Assembly (NCBI RefSeq): GCF_917563915.1
Contig: NZ_CAKJTI010000015.1
Coordinates: forward strand, 1 to 64,000
DNA: 64,000 nucleotides
From: Bacillus rhizoplanae
Lineage (GTDB): Bacteria; Bacillota; Bacilli; Bacillales; Bacillaceae_G
Direction: 5' to 3'
Part shown: positions 26,925 to 34,771 of the stretch, piece by piece
Numbering within the stretch: the first letter of the stretch is position 1
Layout of the letters: each line of letters starts with the position of its first letter
Program-made: the position numbers and the translations under genes
The notes under the pieces: generated by a model
What the model saw: the letters and a program-made list of their open reading frames with translations, nothing else
What the model was told of the DNA's origin: nothing
Database searches by the model: none

Positions 26925-27266
26925 TAGAGATAGCTGCTTTATTAATTTGCTGTATGAAAAAATATTTTTATTTCTTACTTGTGTACTGTCTTAATTTTAG
27001 AAAATATTTTTCTTCAGCTATCGTATGGAAATGAGCCTTTTTCTTACGTCTAATAGCTGAGAACATATTCGATCTATGTAAAAGGTAGCAACAAAATCAA
27101 AGTGATCGAAGTGACTTTGGTTTTGTCGCTACCTTTTCTGAACTAGTTATATAGTTACCATAGAACCTTGTGAAATTTGAAGAAATACAAAATAAATACA
27201 AAAGAAATGCAAAAAAAATGCAAAATTTTATATTATTCTTATGTAAAGAAAGGGAGGTTGGTTACT
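26925..27266. other. Gene-free stretch after the IS
   Basis: It begins with the target duplicate TAG and the right arm of the split terminator (26928-26940), then an A/T-rich stretch, a long hairpin at 27082-27136, and the promoter region of the SHOCT gene, including TATATTATTCTTATGTAA near 27229. No gene is supported. Confidence 0.6.
27082..27136. terminator. Long hairpin upstream of the SHOCT gene
   Basis: GGTAGCAACAAAATCAAAGT pairs with ACTTTGGTTTTGTCGCTACC, followed by TTTT. It is terminator-like, but there is no obvious gene just upstream now; perhaps a gene was lost when elements inserted here. Confidence 0.6.
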
Positions 27267-27515
27267 ATGATGAATGGGAACATGATGGATGGAAGTTTCA
27301 ACTGTTTTTCTGGAGGTGGATGGATGATGATGGGCGGTATGGCTCTATTCTGGATTCTGATTTTAGTTCTTCTGTTTGTAGGAATCAATAGCCTTATCAA
27401 GAGTTGGCATCAAAAGAGTGTCGGATATAGCGCAGTAGAAGTTTTAGACAAAAGATTGGCAAAAGGCGAAATTAGCATTGAAGAATATGATCGTATTAAA
27501 CAAAAGTTAAAGTAA
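27267..27515 (+). CDS. SHOCT-domain small membrane protein
   Basis: An 82-residue protein with a Met/Gly-rich start (MMNGNMMDGS, GGGWMMMGGM), one membrane helix (about 27-46), and a C-terminal SHOCT motif (AVEVLDKRLAKGEISIEEYDRIKQKL). AGGGAGG precedes the ATG at 27267. Proteins of this type commonly accompany copper oxidase and copper efflux genes; the Met-rich N terminus could bind Cu(I). That role is inferred. Confidence 0.7.
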   Translation: MMNGNMMDGSFNCFSGGGWMMMGGMALFWILILVLLFVGINSLIKSWHQKSVGYSAVEVLDKRLAKGEISIEEYDRIKQKLK

Positions 27516-27522
27516 GTATAGT

Positions 27523-27560
27523 GGCAAAACCCTAACGAAAGAATCGTTGGGGTTTTGTCT
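27523..27560 (+). terminator. Terminator after the SHOCT gene
   Basis: GGCAAAACCCTAACGA pairs with TCGTTGGGGTTTTGTC around a short loop. Confidence 0.75.
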
Positions 27561-27824
27561 ATCAACGTTATTATTTAGATGAAAAATTAAGTTTTCTTAG
27601 ATGTACGTTTCTTTAATTTGCATAAAGGAAAACAAACTTCGTATATTAGGGGCTTTTTGATTATCTCCTTTTCACCTGTTCCTTATTTTACAAATTGAAT
27701 TTTTTGTGACTCTACCTAATCTGCATAAGATCTTGAAATTTATTTCTTATACTTAAATCACAGGAAGAGATTCCTGTAAAAAAACAAACATGGCATACAC
27801 ACTATTCCTTAGGAGGGTATTATA

Positions 27825-27989
27825 ATGCAATGGTTAAACGTTCTATTGCTTTTATTATGTCCACTTATGATGTTCTTTTGTATGAAAGGAATGCACGGAG
27901 GGCATAAAGGTCAACAGAGAGGTTGTTGCAGCTCAAAACACAAAAAACACTCTAAAGACAATTTCGCTTCTCTTCAAGAAAAAAATTGA
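27825..27989 (+). CDS. Small Cys/His/Met-rich membrane protein (DUF2933-like)
   Basis: A 54-residue protein: one hydrophobic helix (LNVLLLLLCPLMMFFCMKGM) and then a Cys/His/Lys tail (GGHKGQQRGCCSSKHKKHSK). RBS AGGAGGG precedes the ATG. Similar short proteins occur in copper and other metal resistance clusters. The CC and clustered His residues suggest metal binding; this is inferred. Confidence 0.6.
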   Translation: MQWLNVLLLLLCPLMMFFCMKGMHGGHKGQQRGCCSSKHKKHSKDNFASLQEKN

Positions 27990-28189
27990 GGAATTGTCAA
28001 AAGGAAACAATAAAACGATAAATGGGTATCGCCCCATACCTATCAAGCTAAACTTATGTAAAGTCAATTTTAGGTAAAGCAGGTTTCTATTTTTTTAAGA
28101 CTAATCAATGTTCAATTAATCTTTGATTTTTATCTTTCTGAACGTGTATTTATTCTTTAAAAATGCTGTCACGATAAGGTTTTGTAGTC

Positions 28190-28227
28190 CTTAGCGGACA
28201 ATTTTCTCAGGATGATGTTGTGACCCC
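28190..28227 (-). repeat. 38-bp Tn3-family terminal inverted repeat
   Basis: Read on the minus strand it begins GGGGTCACAACATCATCCTG and ends CCGCTAAG, exactly 38 bases with the GGGG...TAAG hallmarks of Tn3-family ends. The outer end points right, so the transposon body would have been to the left; no partner end was found within the window. The nearby tnpA fragment has the wrong orientation to belong to it directly. Confidence 0.7.
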
Positions 28228-28285
28228 TAGTACAAAATAAGTAAACCTTATTTAACTACATTTTAAATATTAGAGCTTAATAAAT

Positions 28286-28316
28286 AAACCGTAGGAATTA
28301 TTGATTCCTACGGTTT
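28286..28316. terminator. Hairpin terminator beside the tnpA fragment
   Basis: AAACCGTAGGAAT/ATTCCTACGGTTT, a 13-bp perfect stem with a five-base loop and T-run, 14 bases after the tnpA fragment's stop on the minus strand. Confidence 0.7.
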
Positions 28317-28330
28317 TTATTAGGTGTTAT

Positions 28331-28639
28331 TTAAGCAAATACAGCATTTTTTGAAGAAAGTGGTAATCCAAATGGTAGTTCAGATGGTTTTCGGTTGGAA
28401 TCAATATGATATTTTCCAAAATGATTTACATGTGCTGTAATGTAGGGACTTAAATAACAAATTAATTCTTTATTAAATCCATCTTTTTGTTTTTCATATT
28501 CATAAAGGATTTTAGAAATTGAGAAAACGTTATAAAAAATGAGACAGTTTGTGACTAAGTGATTATATTTAATACTTTTCTTTTGTTTCTCACGATCATT
28601 CTCAGAAATAATTCCTTCTCCACCAAAAAAAAGAGGCAA
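28331..28639 (-). pseudogene. C-terminal fragment of a Tn3-family transposase
   Basis: About 100 codons match the end of Tn3-type TnpA: KSIKYNHLVTNCLIFYNVF, then LSPYITAHVNHFGKYHID. The catalytic DDE residues lie in the missing upstream part. No start signal is present. It marks an old Tn3-family transposon now reduced to scraps at the edge of the csoR/copA cluster. Confidence 0.75.
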
Positions 28640-28676
28640 ATTAAATCATAAAGTGATTTTACTCAGCATATAGAGA

Positions 28677-28690
28677 ATACCCTTGGGTAT
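28677..28690. promoter_or_regulatory. CsoR-type operator upstream of csoR (set 1)
   Basis: ATACCC-TT-GGGTAT is an inverted repeat with perfect arms, about 80 bases before the csoR start. A second, weaker element, ATACCTAGGT, lies near 28712. The form fits Bacillus CsoR operators. Confidence 0.6.
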
Positions 28691-28769
28691 ACATGTGATG
28701 CTATAATCGATATACCTAGGTTAGGTGTTGTTAAATCTGGGTAAGAATAGGTAATAAGAAGGTGATAAA

Positions 28770-29075
28770 ATGAATCATGATGAAAATGAAGAAAGGTCTA
28801 TGCATAGATCACAAAAAGAACAAGAACAAATAATTAATAGACTTAAACGAATTGAAGGACAAGTTCGAGGAATTCAAAAAATGGTTGAAAATGACCGTTA
28901 CTGTGTGGATATTTTAGTACAGATTTCAGCAATTAATGCTGCTATGAAAAAGGTCGGTATGAGTTTACTAAAAAATCATACCAGTCACTGTGTATCCAAT
29001 GCGATAAAAAATGGGAATGGTGAGGAATCAATCGAAGAGTTAATGGCAGTGTTTGAACGTTTCTCAAAATCATAA
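28770..29075 (+). CDS. csoR: Copper-sensing repressor CsoR (set 1)
   Basis: A 101-residue CsoR/RcnR-family protein; apo-CsoR tetramers block copper genes until Cu(I) binds. The Cu(I) ligands are present: Cys in NDRYCVDIL, and His and Cys in NHTSHC. RLKRIEGQVRGIQKMV is the conserved first helix. GAAGGTG precedes the ATG. It opens the acquired-looking copper gene set; a terminator follows, and ATACC/GGGTAT operators stand before its neighbours. Close to the other CsoR at 38017. Confidence 0.85.
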   Translation: MNHDENEERSMHRSQKEQEQIINRLKRIEGQVRGIQKMVENDRYCVDILVQISAINAAMKKVGMSLLKNHTSHCVSNAIKNGNGEESIEELMAVFERFSKS

Positions 29076-29083
29076 TGTAGTAT

Positions 29084-29113
29084 AGCAAGCCGGTTTATTA
29101 ACTGGTTTGTTTT
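29084..29113 (+). terminator. Terminator after csoR (set 1)
   Basis: CAAGCCGGTT pairs with AACTGGTTTG using two G-T pairs, followed by seven T residues. Confidence 0.7.
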
Positions 29114-29124
29114 TTTATGTTGAA

Positions 29125-29143
29125 ATACCTAATGGGGGTATAG
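29125..29143. promoter_or_regulatory. CsoR-type operator before the broken csoR-like gene
   Basis: ATACCTAATGGGGGTATAG has the ATACC...GGGTAT arms found at the other sites; about 115 bases before the csoR-like start. Confidence 0.5.
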
Positions 29144-29257
29144 TAAATTCGTGTTAGAAAGACATTAGTTTCTAGTTAGTACAATATGTCAATTTATGTT
29201 TATGAGTATCAATAAAAAAGAGCAAAATAAAAAATCAAGTAAATAGGAGAGGTGTTT

Positions 29258-29568
29258 ATGAACGCTAAGGAAACATGTTGTAATACAAGAAATATGGATG
29301 GAAATTATCCAGAAGAAATTCAAAACAATTTAATTAATAGAATAAATAGGATTGAAGGGCAAGTGAAAGGCATAAAAATATGATTATGAAAAAAACTTAT
29401 TGTGATGATATTTTACACCAAATATCTGCAGCACAAGCTGCATTAAGTTCAGTTTCACGTTTGTTATTAGAAAGTCATATAAATACATGTGTGATTGAAA
29501 GATTGAAGCGAGATGATCCAGAAATAATAAATGAGCTTTTAAAAACAATTTCTAAAATAACAAAATAA
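29258..29568 (+). pseudogene. Frameshifted CsoR-family repressor gene
   Basis: The first frame reads MNAKETCCNTRNMDG... to NRIEGQVKGIKI then stop; the next frame, overlapping, begins MIMKKTYCDDILHQISAAQA and continues to LLKTISKITK. Adding one A to the run GGCATAAAAATATG (about 29374) would join them as GIKNMIMKKTYCDD, a complete family member. The copper ligand pattern (YC, ESHINTC) is kept. It is a real one-base loss or a sequencing error in a short A-run. Confidence 0.75.
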
Positions 29569-29587
29569 ATTATTAAATGCCTATTGA

Positions 29588-29606
29588 TTACCATAGGGGG
29601 GTATAG
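29588..29606. promoter_or_regulatory. CsoR-type operator before copZ (set 1)
   Basis: TTACCATAGGGGGGTATAG, one good half-site (GGGTAT) and a weaker left arm, 50 bases before the copZ start. Confidence 0.45.
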
Positions 29607-29655
29607 TAATATTGGTTTATAATCAAAATCTTAACTACTCCAAGGAGGAATTATA

Positions 29656-29862
29656 ATGGAAAACGTAACATTACAAGTTGAAGGTATGTCTTGTGGTCAC
29701 TGTGTAAACTCTATCGAAGGGAATGTTGGAGCTTTAAATGGTGTTGAAAATGTAAAGGTTCATTTAGATAAAGGGAGTGTAGAAGTAAAATTTGATTCTT
29801 CGGTCGTTACTCTGAAAGATATTTTAGCTGTAATTGAAGACCAAGGTTACGAAGTTCAATAA
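29656..29862 (+). CDS. copZ: Copper chaperone CopZ (set 1)
   Basis: A 68-residue heavy-metal-associated domain protein that carries Cu(I) to CopA. GMSCGHC gives ligands Cys13 and Cys16; ends DQGYEVQ as usual. RBS AAGGAGG. It is separated from copA by about 95 bases that hold another operator, so the two may be separately promoted. Confidence 0.9.
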   Translation: MENVTLQVEGMSCGHCVNSIEGNVGALNGVENVKVHLDKGSVEVKFDSSVVTLKDILAVIEDQGYEVQ

Positions 29863-29920
29863 TAAATTATTATGTATAATCGGGATCGTACTATAATGGT
29901 ACGATTTCTTTCACGAAAAA

Positions 29921-29940
29921 TATACCCCTAGTGGGTATAT
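29921..29940. promoter_or_regulatory. CsoR-type operator before copA (set 1)
   Basis: TATACCCCTAGTGGGTATAT is the best-formed site in the window: arms ATACCC and GGGTAT around CTAGT. It lies 17 bases before the copA start codon. Confidence 0.65.
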
Positions 29941-29956
29941 GACAGGGGTGAATGAA

Positions 29957-32377
29957 ATGAATAGACAAAAAGAGACCACTCTCCAAATATCAGGAATGAC
30001 ATGCGCAGCTTGTGCAAACAGAATTGAAAAAGGGCTAAAAAAAATTGAGGGCGTAGAAGATGCAAATGTTAATTTCGCGCTTGAAAAAACACAAATCAAA
30101 TATGATCCGGATAAAACGGACATAAAGGAATTTAAAGAAAAAGTCCAATCTTTAGGGTATAACATTGTAAGCGATAAAGTTGAATTTGATATTACTGGAA
30201 TGACATGTGCAGCCTGTGCAAATAAAATTGAAAAACGTTTAAACAAGTTAGATGGGGTTGAAAAAGCAACCGTTAACTTTGCGTTAGAATCAGTTCTTGT
30301 GGAATATAACTCTAATCAAGTTTCTATTCCTGACATGAAAGAGGCAATCAAAAAGCTTGGCTATGCACTTGAACAAAAGCAAGAAAAAATGGGAGAACAA
30401 GTAGACCATCGTCAAAAAGAAATTGAAAAGCAACAAGGAAAGCTTATTTTCTCTCTCATCTTATCAGTCCCACTGTTATGGGCAATGGTGAGTCATTTTG
30501 AATTTACACGTTTTATTTGGTTACCGGATATGTTTATGAATCCATGGGTACAATTAGCTCTCGCAACACCAGTTCAATTTATTGTTGGGAAACAATTTTA
30601 CGTTGGAGCTTTTAAAGCATTAAGAAATAAGAGTGCAAATATGGATGTACTTGTTGCGCTAGGTACTTCAGCTGCTTATTTCTATAGTCTTTATTTAAGT
30701 TTCATGTCGATTGGTTCAAATGCTCATATGGTAGATCTATATTACGAAACAAGCGCTGTTCTTATTACATTAATTATATTAGGTAAACTGTTTGAAGCGA
30801 AGGCGAAAGGTCGTTCATCTGAAGCAATCAAGAAATTGATGGGATTGCAGGCGAAAAATGCAACGGTTGTTCGCAATGACCAAGAGATGGTCATTCCAAT
30901 TGAAGAAGTATTGGCAGGCGATATTGTTTATGTGAAGCCAGGTGAAAAAGTACCGGTTGACGGTGAAATTGTTGAAGGAAGATCAGCACTTGATGAATCC
31001 ATGCTAACTGGTGAAAGTATTCCGGTTGACAAAGCAGTTGGAGACACTGTCATTGGTTCAACTATTAACAAAAATGGTTTCTTAAAAATAAAAGCAACAA
31101 AAGTTGGAAAAGATACAGCGTTAGCTCAAATTATTAAGGTCGTTGAAGAAGCACAAGGCTCAAAAGCACCAATTCAACGTTTAGCTGATGTTATCTCAGG
31201 TATATTTGTTCCGATTGTCGTTGGGATAGCTATAGTAACTTTCCTTGTTTGGTATTTTGCTGTTAGTCCAGGAGAATTTGCAGTTGCTCTTGAAAAATTT
31301 ATTGCCGTTTTAGTTATCGCTTGTCCTTGTGCACTTGGTCTTGCAACGCCAACTTCTATTATGGCTGGATCAGGTCGTGCGGCAGAATTCGGTATTTTAT
31401 TTAAAGGTGGAGAGCACCTTGAAACGACACATCGATTAGATACAATTATTCTTGATAAAACAGGTACGGTTACAAATGGTAAACCAACTTTAACAGATGT
31501 TATTTTAGCAGAAGGTATCGATAAAACTGAGTTTCTACAACTGGTTGGTGCCGCTGAGAAAAACTCAGAACACCCACTTGCCGAAGCAATCGTCGAAGGT
31601 ATTAAAGAAAAAGGGATTGTGTTAGGATCTTCCGATACTTTTGAAGCAATTCCTGGTTTTGGAATACAATCAACAGTTAACGGTAAAGAGTTATTAATTG
31701 GTACACGTAGACTGATGGCGAAAAATAACATTGATGTACAAAATGAATTATCTAAAATGGAGAATTTAGAAAAGCAGGGTAAAACAGCTATGCTAGTTGC
31801 CATTGATCATCAATATGCAGGTATTGTGGCAGTAGCAGATACAGTTAAGGATACATCAAAAGAAGCGATTTCTCGTTTACAAAAGATGGGATTAGATGTA
31901 GTTATGATAACAGGCGATAATACCCAAACAGCGAAGGCTATCGCCGATCAAGTTGGTATTAAGCATGTTATCGCTGAAGTTTTACCAGAAGGTAAAGCAG
32001 AAGAAGTGAAAAAGCTTCAACAATCCGGTAAAAAAGTAGCCATGGTTGGGGATGGAATTAACGATGCTCCTGCATTAGCAACAGCTGATATTGGTATGGC
32101 GATTGGAACAGGTACTGATGTAGCGATGGAAGCTGCAGATATTACTCTTATCCGAGGCGATTTAAATAGTATTGCAGATGCTATTTATATGAGTAAAATG
32201 ACGATTAGAAATATTAAACAAAATCTTTTCTGGGCCCTTGCGTATAACTGTATAGGTGTTCCAATAGCGGCAGCCGGTTTCTTAGCTCCATGGTTAGCCG
32301 GTGCAGCGATGGCGTTTAGTTCTGTATCAGTTGTTCTTAACGCATTAAGATTACAGAGAATTAAGTTAAAAGCTTAA
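29957..32377 (+). CDS. copA: Copper-exporting P1B-type ATPase CopA (set 1)
   Basis: An 806-residue Cu(I) efflux ATPase. Two N-terminal metal domains have GMTCAAC at Cys16/19 and Cys84/87; the membrane CPC motif is at 456-458 ([10 protein letters not shown]), the phosphorylated Asp500 is in DKTGT, and TGES, SEHP and GDGIND are present. Eight membrane helices expected. ATG at 29957 preferred (AGGGGTG upstream) over an in-frame codon at 29939. Paralogous to the CopA at 38341; both look intact. Downstream lies a His-rich anchored protein only 22 bases away. Confidence 0.9.
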   Translation: MNRQKETTLQISGMTCAACANRIEKGLKKIEGVEDANVNFALEKTQIKYDPDKTDIKEFKEKVQSLGYNIVSDKVEFDITGMTCAACANKIEKRLNKLDGVEKATVNFALESVLVEYNSNQVSIPDMKEAIKKLGYALEQKQEKMGEQVDHRQKEIEKQQGKLIFSLILSVPLLWAMVSHFEFTRFIWLPDMFMNPWVQLALATPVQFIVGKQFYVGAFKALRNKSANMDVLVALGTSAAYFYSLYLSFMSIGSNAHMVDLYYETSAVLITLIILGKLFEAKAKGRSSEAIKKLMGLQAKNATVVRNDQEMVIPIEEVLAGDIVYVKPGEKVPVDGEIVEGRSALDESMLTGESIPVDKAVGDTVIGSTINKNGFLKIKATKVGKDTALAQIIKVVEEAQGSKAPIQRLADVISGIFVPIVVGIAIVTFLVWYFAVSPGEFAVALEKFIAVLVIACPCALGLATPTSIMAGSGRAAEFGILFKGGEHLETTHRLDTIILDKTGTVTNGKPTLTDVILAEGIDKTEFLQLVGAAEKNSEHPLAEAIVEGIKEKGIVLGSSDTFEAIPGFGIQSTVNGKELLIGTRRLMAKNNIDVQNELSKMENLEKQGKTAMLVAIDHQYAGIVAVADTVKDTSKEAISRLQKMGLDVVMITGDNTQTAKAIADQVGIKHVIAEVLPEGKAEEVKKLQQSGKKVAMVGDGINDAPALATADIGMAIGTGTDVAMEAADITLIRGDLNSIADAIYMSKMTIRNIKQNLFWALAYNCIGVPIAAAGFLAPWLAGAAMAFSSVSVVLNALRLQRIKLKA

Positions 32378-32399
32378 TAATAGGAAGGAGGGAGTACGT

Positions 32400-33215
32400 A
32401 TGAAACGTAGCATAATGATTTGGGCAATTTCGGGTATTGTGTATCTTGGAGTAGTTATCGCGGGATACAGTGTGTATGCCAGTGTGAATCCAAAAAAAGA
32501 TGAACACATAAATCATAAAGTTGACAATCAGAATGCAGACAAGAGTCATAATGAACATACAAATCATGGGGCAAATGAAGTAAGCGAGGTTACACCAAAA
32601 GTGTCATATGCTAATGGAGAAATTACAATTGAATTAAAAGACAAAAATAATAATGCTCCTGAACTGGAAGTTTCTCATGAAAAGCTCATGCATTTAATTG
32701 TAGTTAGTTCAGACTTAAAAGAATATCATCATTTACATCCGGAAGAAAAGAACAAAGGAGTATATTCACAGAAGTTCAATTTGCCCGACAATTCTTATAA
32801 AGTATTCGTTGATATAAAACCGAAAGATTTAAATTATGTAGTAGAGCCTATTCAGTTACATGTAGGTGAAGCGCATAAGGAACAGCATGTAAATGACTTA
32901 GTTGTCGATACAGATTTTACAAAGACAATAAACAATCAAGCAATTGAATTAACAACTAGAGAATTTGAAGTGAACAAAGAAATTAAACTTAACTTTGATG
33001 TGAAAAATAATAAACCAGAACCATATCTAGGAGCTTTAGGGCATGTGGTCATCCTAGATGAAAAAGGTGAAAAATTTATCCATGTTCATCCGATTTCAAA
33101 TGATAAAACAGTGTTTGAAACTCAATTTAACAAGCCAGGTGTATATAAACTTTGGGCTGAATTCAAGTTTGGAGGGCAAGTAAATGCCTACCCATATGTT
33201 ATAGAAGTAAAATAA
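32400..33215 (+). CDS. His-rich membrane-anchored extracytoplasmic protein in copA operon
   Basis: A 271-residue protein with an N-terminal membrane helix (about 5-27), a His/Asn/Lys-rich linker (HINHKVDNQN, SHNEHTNHG), and two beta-rich domains. Repeated motifs LMHLIVVSSDLKEYHHLHPE and FIHVHPIS suggest metal-binding histidines, a pattern seen in copper-cluster proteins with an FixH/YtkA-like fold. RBS GGAAGGAGGG, 22 bases after copA, so it is probably co-transcribed. A surface copper-binding role is inferred. Confidence 0.7.
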   Translation: MKRSIMIWAISGIVYLGVVIAGYSVYASVNPKKDEHINHKVDNQNADKSHNEHTNHGANEVSEVTPKVSYANGEITIELKDKNNNAPELEVSHEKLMHLIVVSSDLKEYHHLHPEEKNKGVYSQKFNLPDNSYKVFVDIKPKDLNYVVEPIQLHVGEAHKEQHVNDLVVDTDFTKTINNQAIELTTREFEVNKEIKLNFDVKNNKPEPYLGALGHVVILDEKGEKFIHVHPISNDKTVFETQFNKPGVYKLWAEFKFGGQVNAYPYVIEVK

Positions 33216-33220
33216 GAAAC

Positions 33221-33253
33221 GAAAAGCCACGCAAGTTTTCTGCATGGCTTTTC
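33221..33253 (+). terminator. Terminator after the copA operon (set 1)
   Basis: GAAAAGCCACGCA pairs with TGCATGGCTTTTC; six-base loop; T-rich 3' side. Confidence 0.75.
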
Positions 33254-33373
33254 ATATTATTTTAGAGCTAGAAACTTAATTTATAAGACAAGAAAAGTAA
33301 CCTTAATAAATATATGAAAGGTTTGATTATAACAAATTGTTTTAGAAAATCGCTCAATGGAGGATGATTAGTA

Positions 33374-33636
33374 ATGAGAAATACGCAACTTGAACTTTAT
33401 ACTAGGCCTACTTGTTCAGACTGTAAAGCTGCAAAAGAGTTTCTTTCTGAGAATATGATCTCAGTAAGCAATCATTTAAAGAAGAAGAACTGATAGCTGT
33501 AACTGGCAAAAGAATTGTTCTAGCTTTCGTGTTTAAAAAGAAATCTTTATTAGGATTTATGAGTAAACCAAAAGTAATTATCGGTTTTGAAAGGAATCAA
33601 AGTGAAATAAAAACTTTACTTAGCATTAGAAAGTGA
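33374..33636 (+). pseudogene. Broken glutaredoxin-like gene
   Basis: The first frame (MRNTQLELYTRPTCSDCKAA...) has the CxxC redox site TCSDC and stops after about 39 codons; the second frame continues as EEELIAVTGKRIVLAFVFKK and GFMSKPKVIIGFERNQ to 33636. The break lies about 33460-33490. The two parts are the two halves of a glutaredoxin-like fold. The ATG has GGAGG 11 bases upstream. A short deletion with frameshift is the likely cause. Confidence 0.65.
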
Positions 33637-33705
33637 AGATATAAAAACGACTGAAGTTGTTTTTTATCATTATAAACTTAAAAATATAAAACAACAGCCT
33701 ATATT

Positions 33706-33722
33706 ATACCTAACGAGGGTAT
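33706..33722. promoter_or_regulatory. CsoR-type operator before the siroheme-reductase-like gene
   Basis: ATACCTAACGAGGGTAT has the same arms as the copper operators and overlaps a likely -10 region (TATAGTATAAT at 33720-33730). It suggests copper control of the next two genes. Confidence 0.55.
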
Positions 33723-33777
33723 AGTATAATTAGATTGTAAACAAATATGAAATAGAAAAAAGGATGTGAAGCCTAGA

Positions 33778-34407
33778 ATGGAACCAAAAGAAACAATGGT
33801 CAAATTAGCCGTAAACGGTGGAATATCATTTGGTGCAAAATTAAATGCCAAACAACTTTCTGTAATTGCTGAGTATATGAATGATGGTGATGAGATAGAA
33901 TTAACAACCTTCCAACAGCTGTACATCGAAGTACCTAAAAGTAAGTTAGGACTAGTGGAAGAAAAATTTAAGGAAGTTGGTTTGTCCTGTTACCCGATAG
34001 GGAATTTTGTAAAAAGTTTAAGAACCTGTAACTTTTGTAAAGGTGCAGAAGAAGAAGGTATGCCAGTTGCAATTGAATTAAATAAGAGGATAGCTGGGAA
34101 GTCGGTACCTTTTACAGTTCGACCTGCATACACTGGATGTCCAATTGGATGTGGTGAACCCCTTGTTAATGATATTGGAATTATGAAAATAAGAAACGGA
34201 TACAATCTATATTTTGGTGGTAAAGCAAAAGGGATGGATGCACAAGTGGGTACGTTATTTATGGAGCAGTTAATTCCTGAAAAACTTTATGAAGTGGTAG
34301 AAAAAATCATTGATATTTATGCTGAACATGGAAAAAAGAGAGAACCTTTCTTCAAATTTATTAATCGTTTTGGATTAGATAATTTGAAAAGTCAAATTGT
34401 TGATTAA
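33778..34407 (+). CDS. Nitrite/sulfite reductase-like half protein with Fe-S/siroheme cysteines
   Basis: A 209-residue protein made of one ferredoxin-like half domain (1-70) and one NIR/SIR domain (about 75-200). Cysteines C84-x2-C87 (RTCNFCKGA) and C121-x3-C125 (TGCPIGCGEP) fit a 4Fe-4S/siroheme site. Full nitrite or sulfite reductases have this unit twice, so it is a short, single-unit form, perhaps working as a dimer. The start at 33778 is preferred over GTG 33766, which nearly touches the RBS. The thioredoxin 49 bases downstream may share its transcript. Substrate unknown. Confidence 0.65.
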   Translation: MEPKETMVKLAVNGGISFGAKLNAKQLSVIAEYMNDGDEIELTTFQQLYIEVPKSKLGLVEEKFKEVGLSCYPIGNFVKSLRTCNFCKGAEEEGMPVAIELNKRIAGKSVPFTVRPAYTGCPIGCGEPLVNDIGIMKIRNGYNLYFGGKAKGMDAQVGTLFMEQLIPEKLYEVVEKIIDIYAEHGKKREPFFKFINRFGLDNLKSQIVD

Positions 34408-34456
34408 ATGATTAGAGTGAAAAACTTACATTTTTATTTTTACGGAGGGATTATAT

Positions 34457-34771
34457 ATGTTGAAAGAAATCAATTTAAATGAACTTGAACAACTAGTAAA
34501 AGAAAGAAGCGAATCCATTGTATTAAAATTTACGGCAGATTGGTGTCCTGGGTGTAGACAATTAGCTCCAATTGTTGAGGAGGTTTCAGAACAACTAAGT
34601 GATCAAATAGTATTTTTTGACGTTAACGTTGACAAAGAAATTGATTTAGCACAAAAATTTAGTGTAATGAGTATACCTACGCTTGTGGTATTAAAAAATG
34701 GAGAAGAAGTAAATCGTATTACTGCACCAGCTCCCAATGAAGATTTTATAAAAAGTTTTGTGCAACAATAA
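34457..34771 (+). CDS. Thioredoxin
   Basis: A 104-residue thioredoxin with the active site ADWCPGCRQ (Cys30, Cys33), the cis-Pro in MSIPTL, and FFDVNVD before it. The CPGC variant differs from the usual CGPC of the housekeeping thioredoxin, so it is probably a dedicated partner, perhaps for the preceding reductase-like protein. RBS ACGGAGGGA. No signal peptide, so it is cytoplasmic. Confidence 0.85.
   Translation: MLKEINLNELEQLVKERSESIVLKFTADWCPGCRQLAPIVEEVSEQLSDQIVFFDVNVDKEIDLAQKFSVMSIPTLVVLKNGEEVNRITAPAPNEDFIKSFVQQ

Larger units (their letters stand above)
27990..28330. other. Transposon scar region
   Basis: No gene. It holds a palindrome GGGTATCGCCCCATACC near 28026, a 38-bp Tn3-type inverted repeat (28190-28227), and a terminator hairpin (28286-28316). 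Confidence 0.6.

Noticed and set aside
28026-28042. Palindrome GGGTATCGCCCCATACC as a transposon end
   Set aside because: It recalls terminal repeats of some bacillary transposons, but no partner or full-length end could be found.
31174-31803. A 209-codon minus-strand frame inside copA (set 1)
   Set aside because: Antisense shadow of a strongly conserved ATPase gene; no RBS or known motif.
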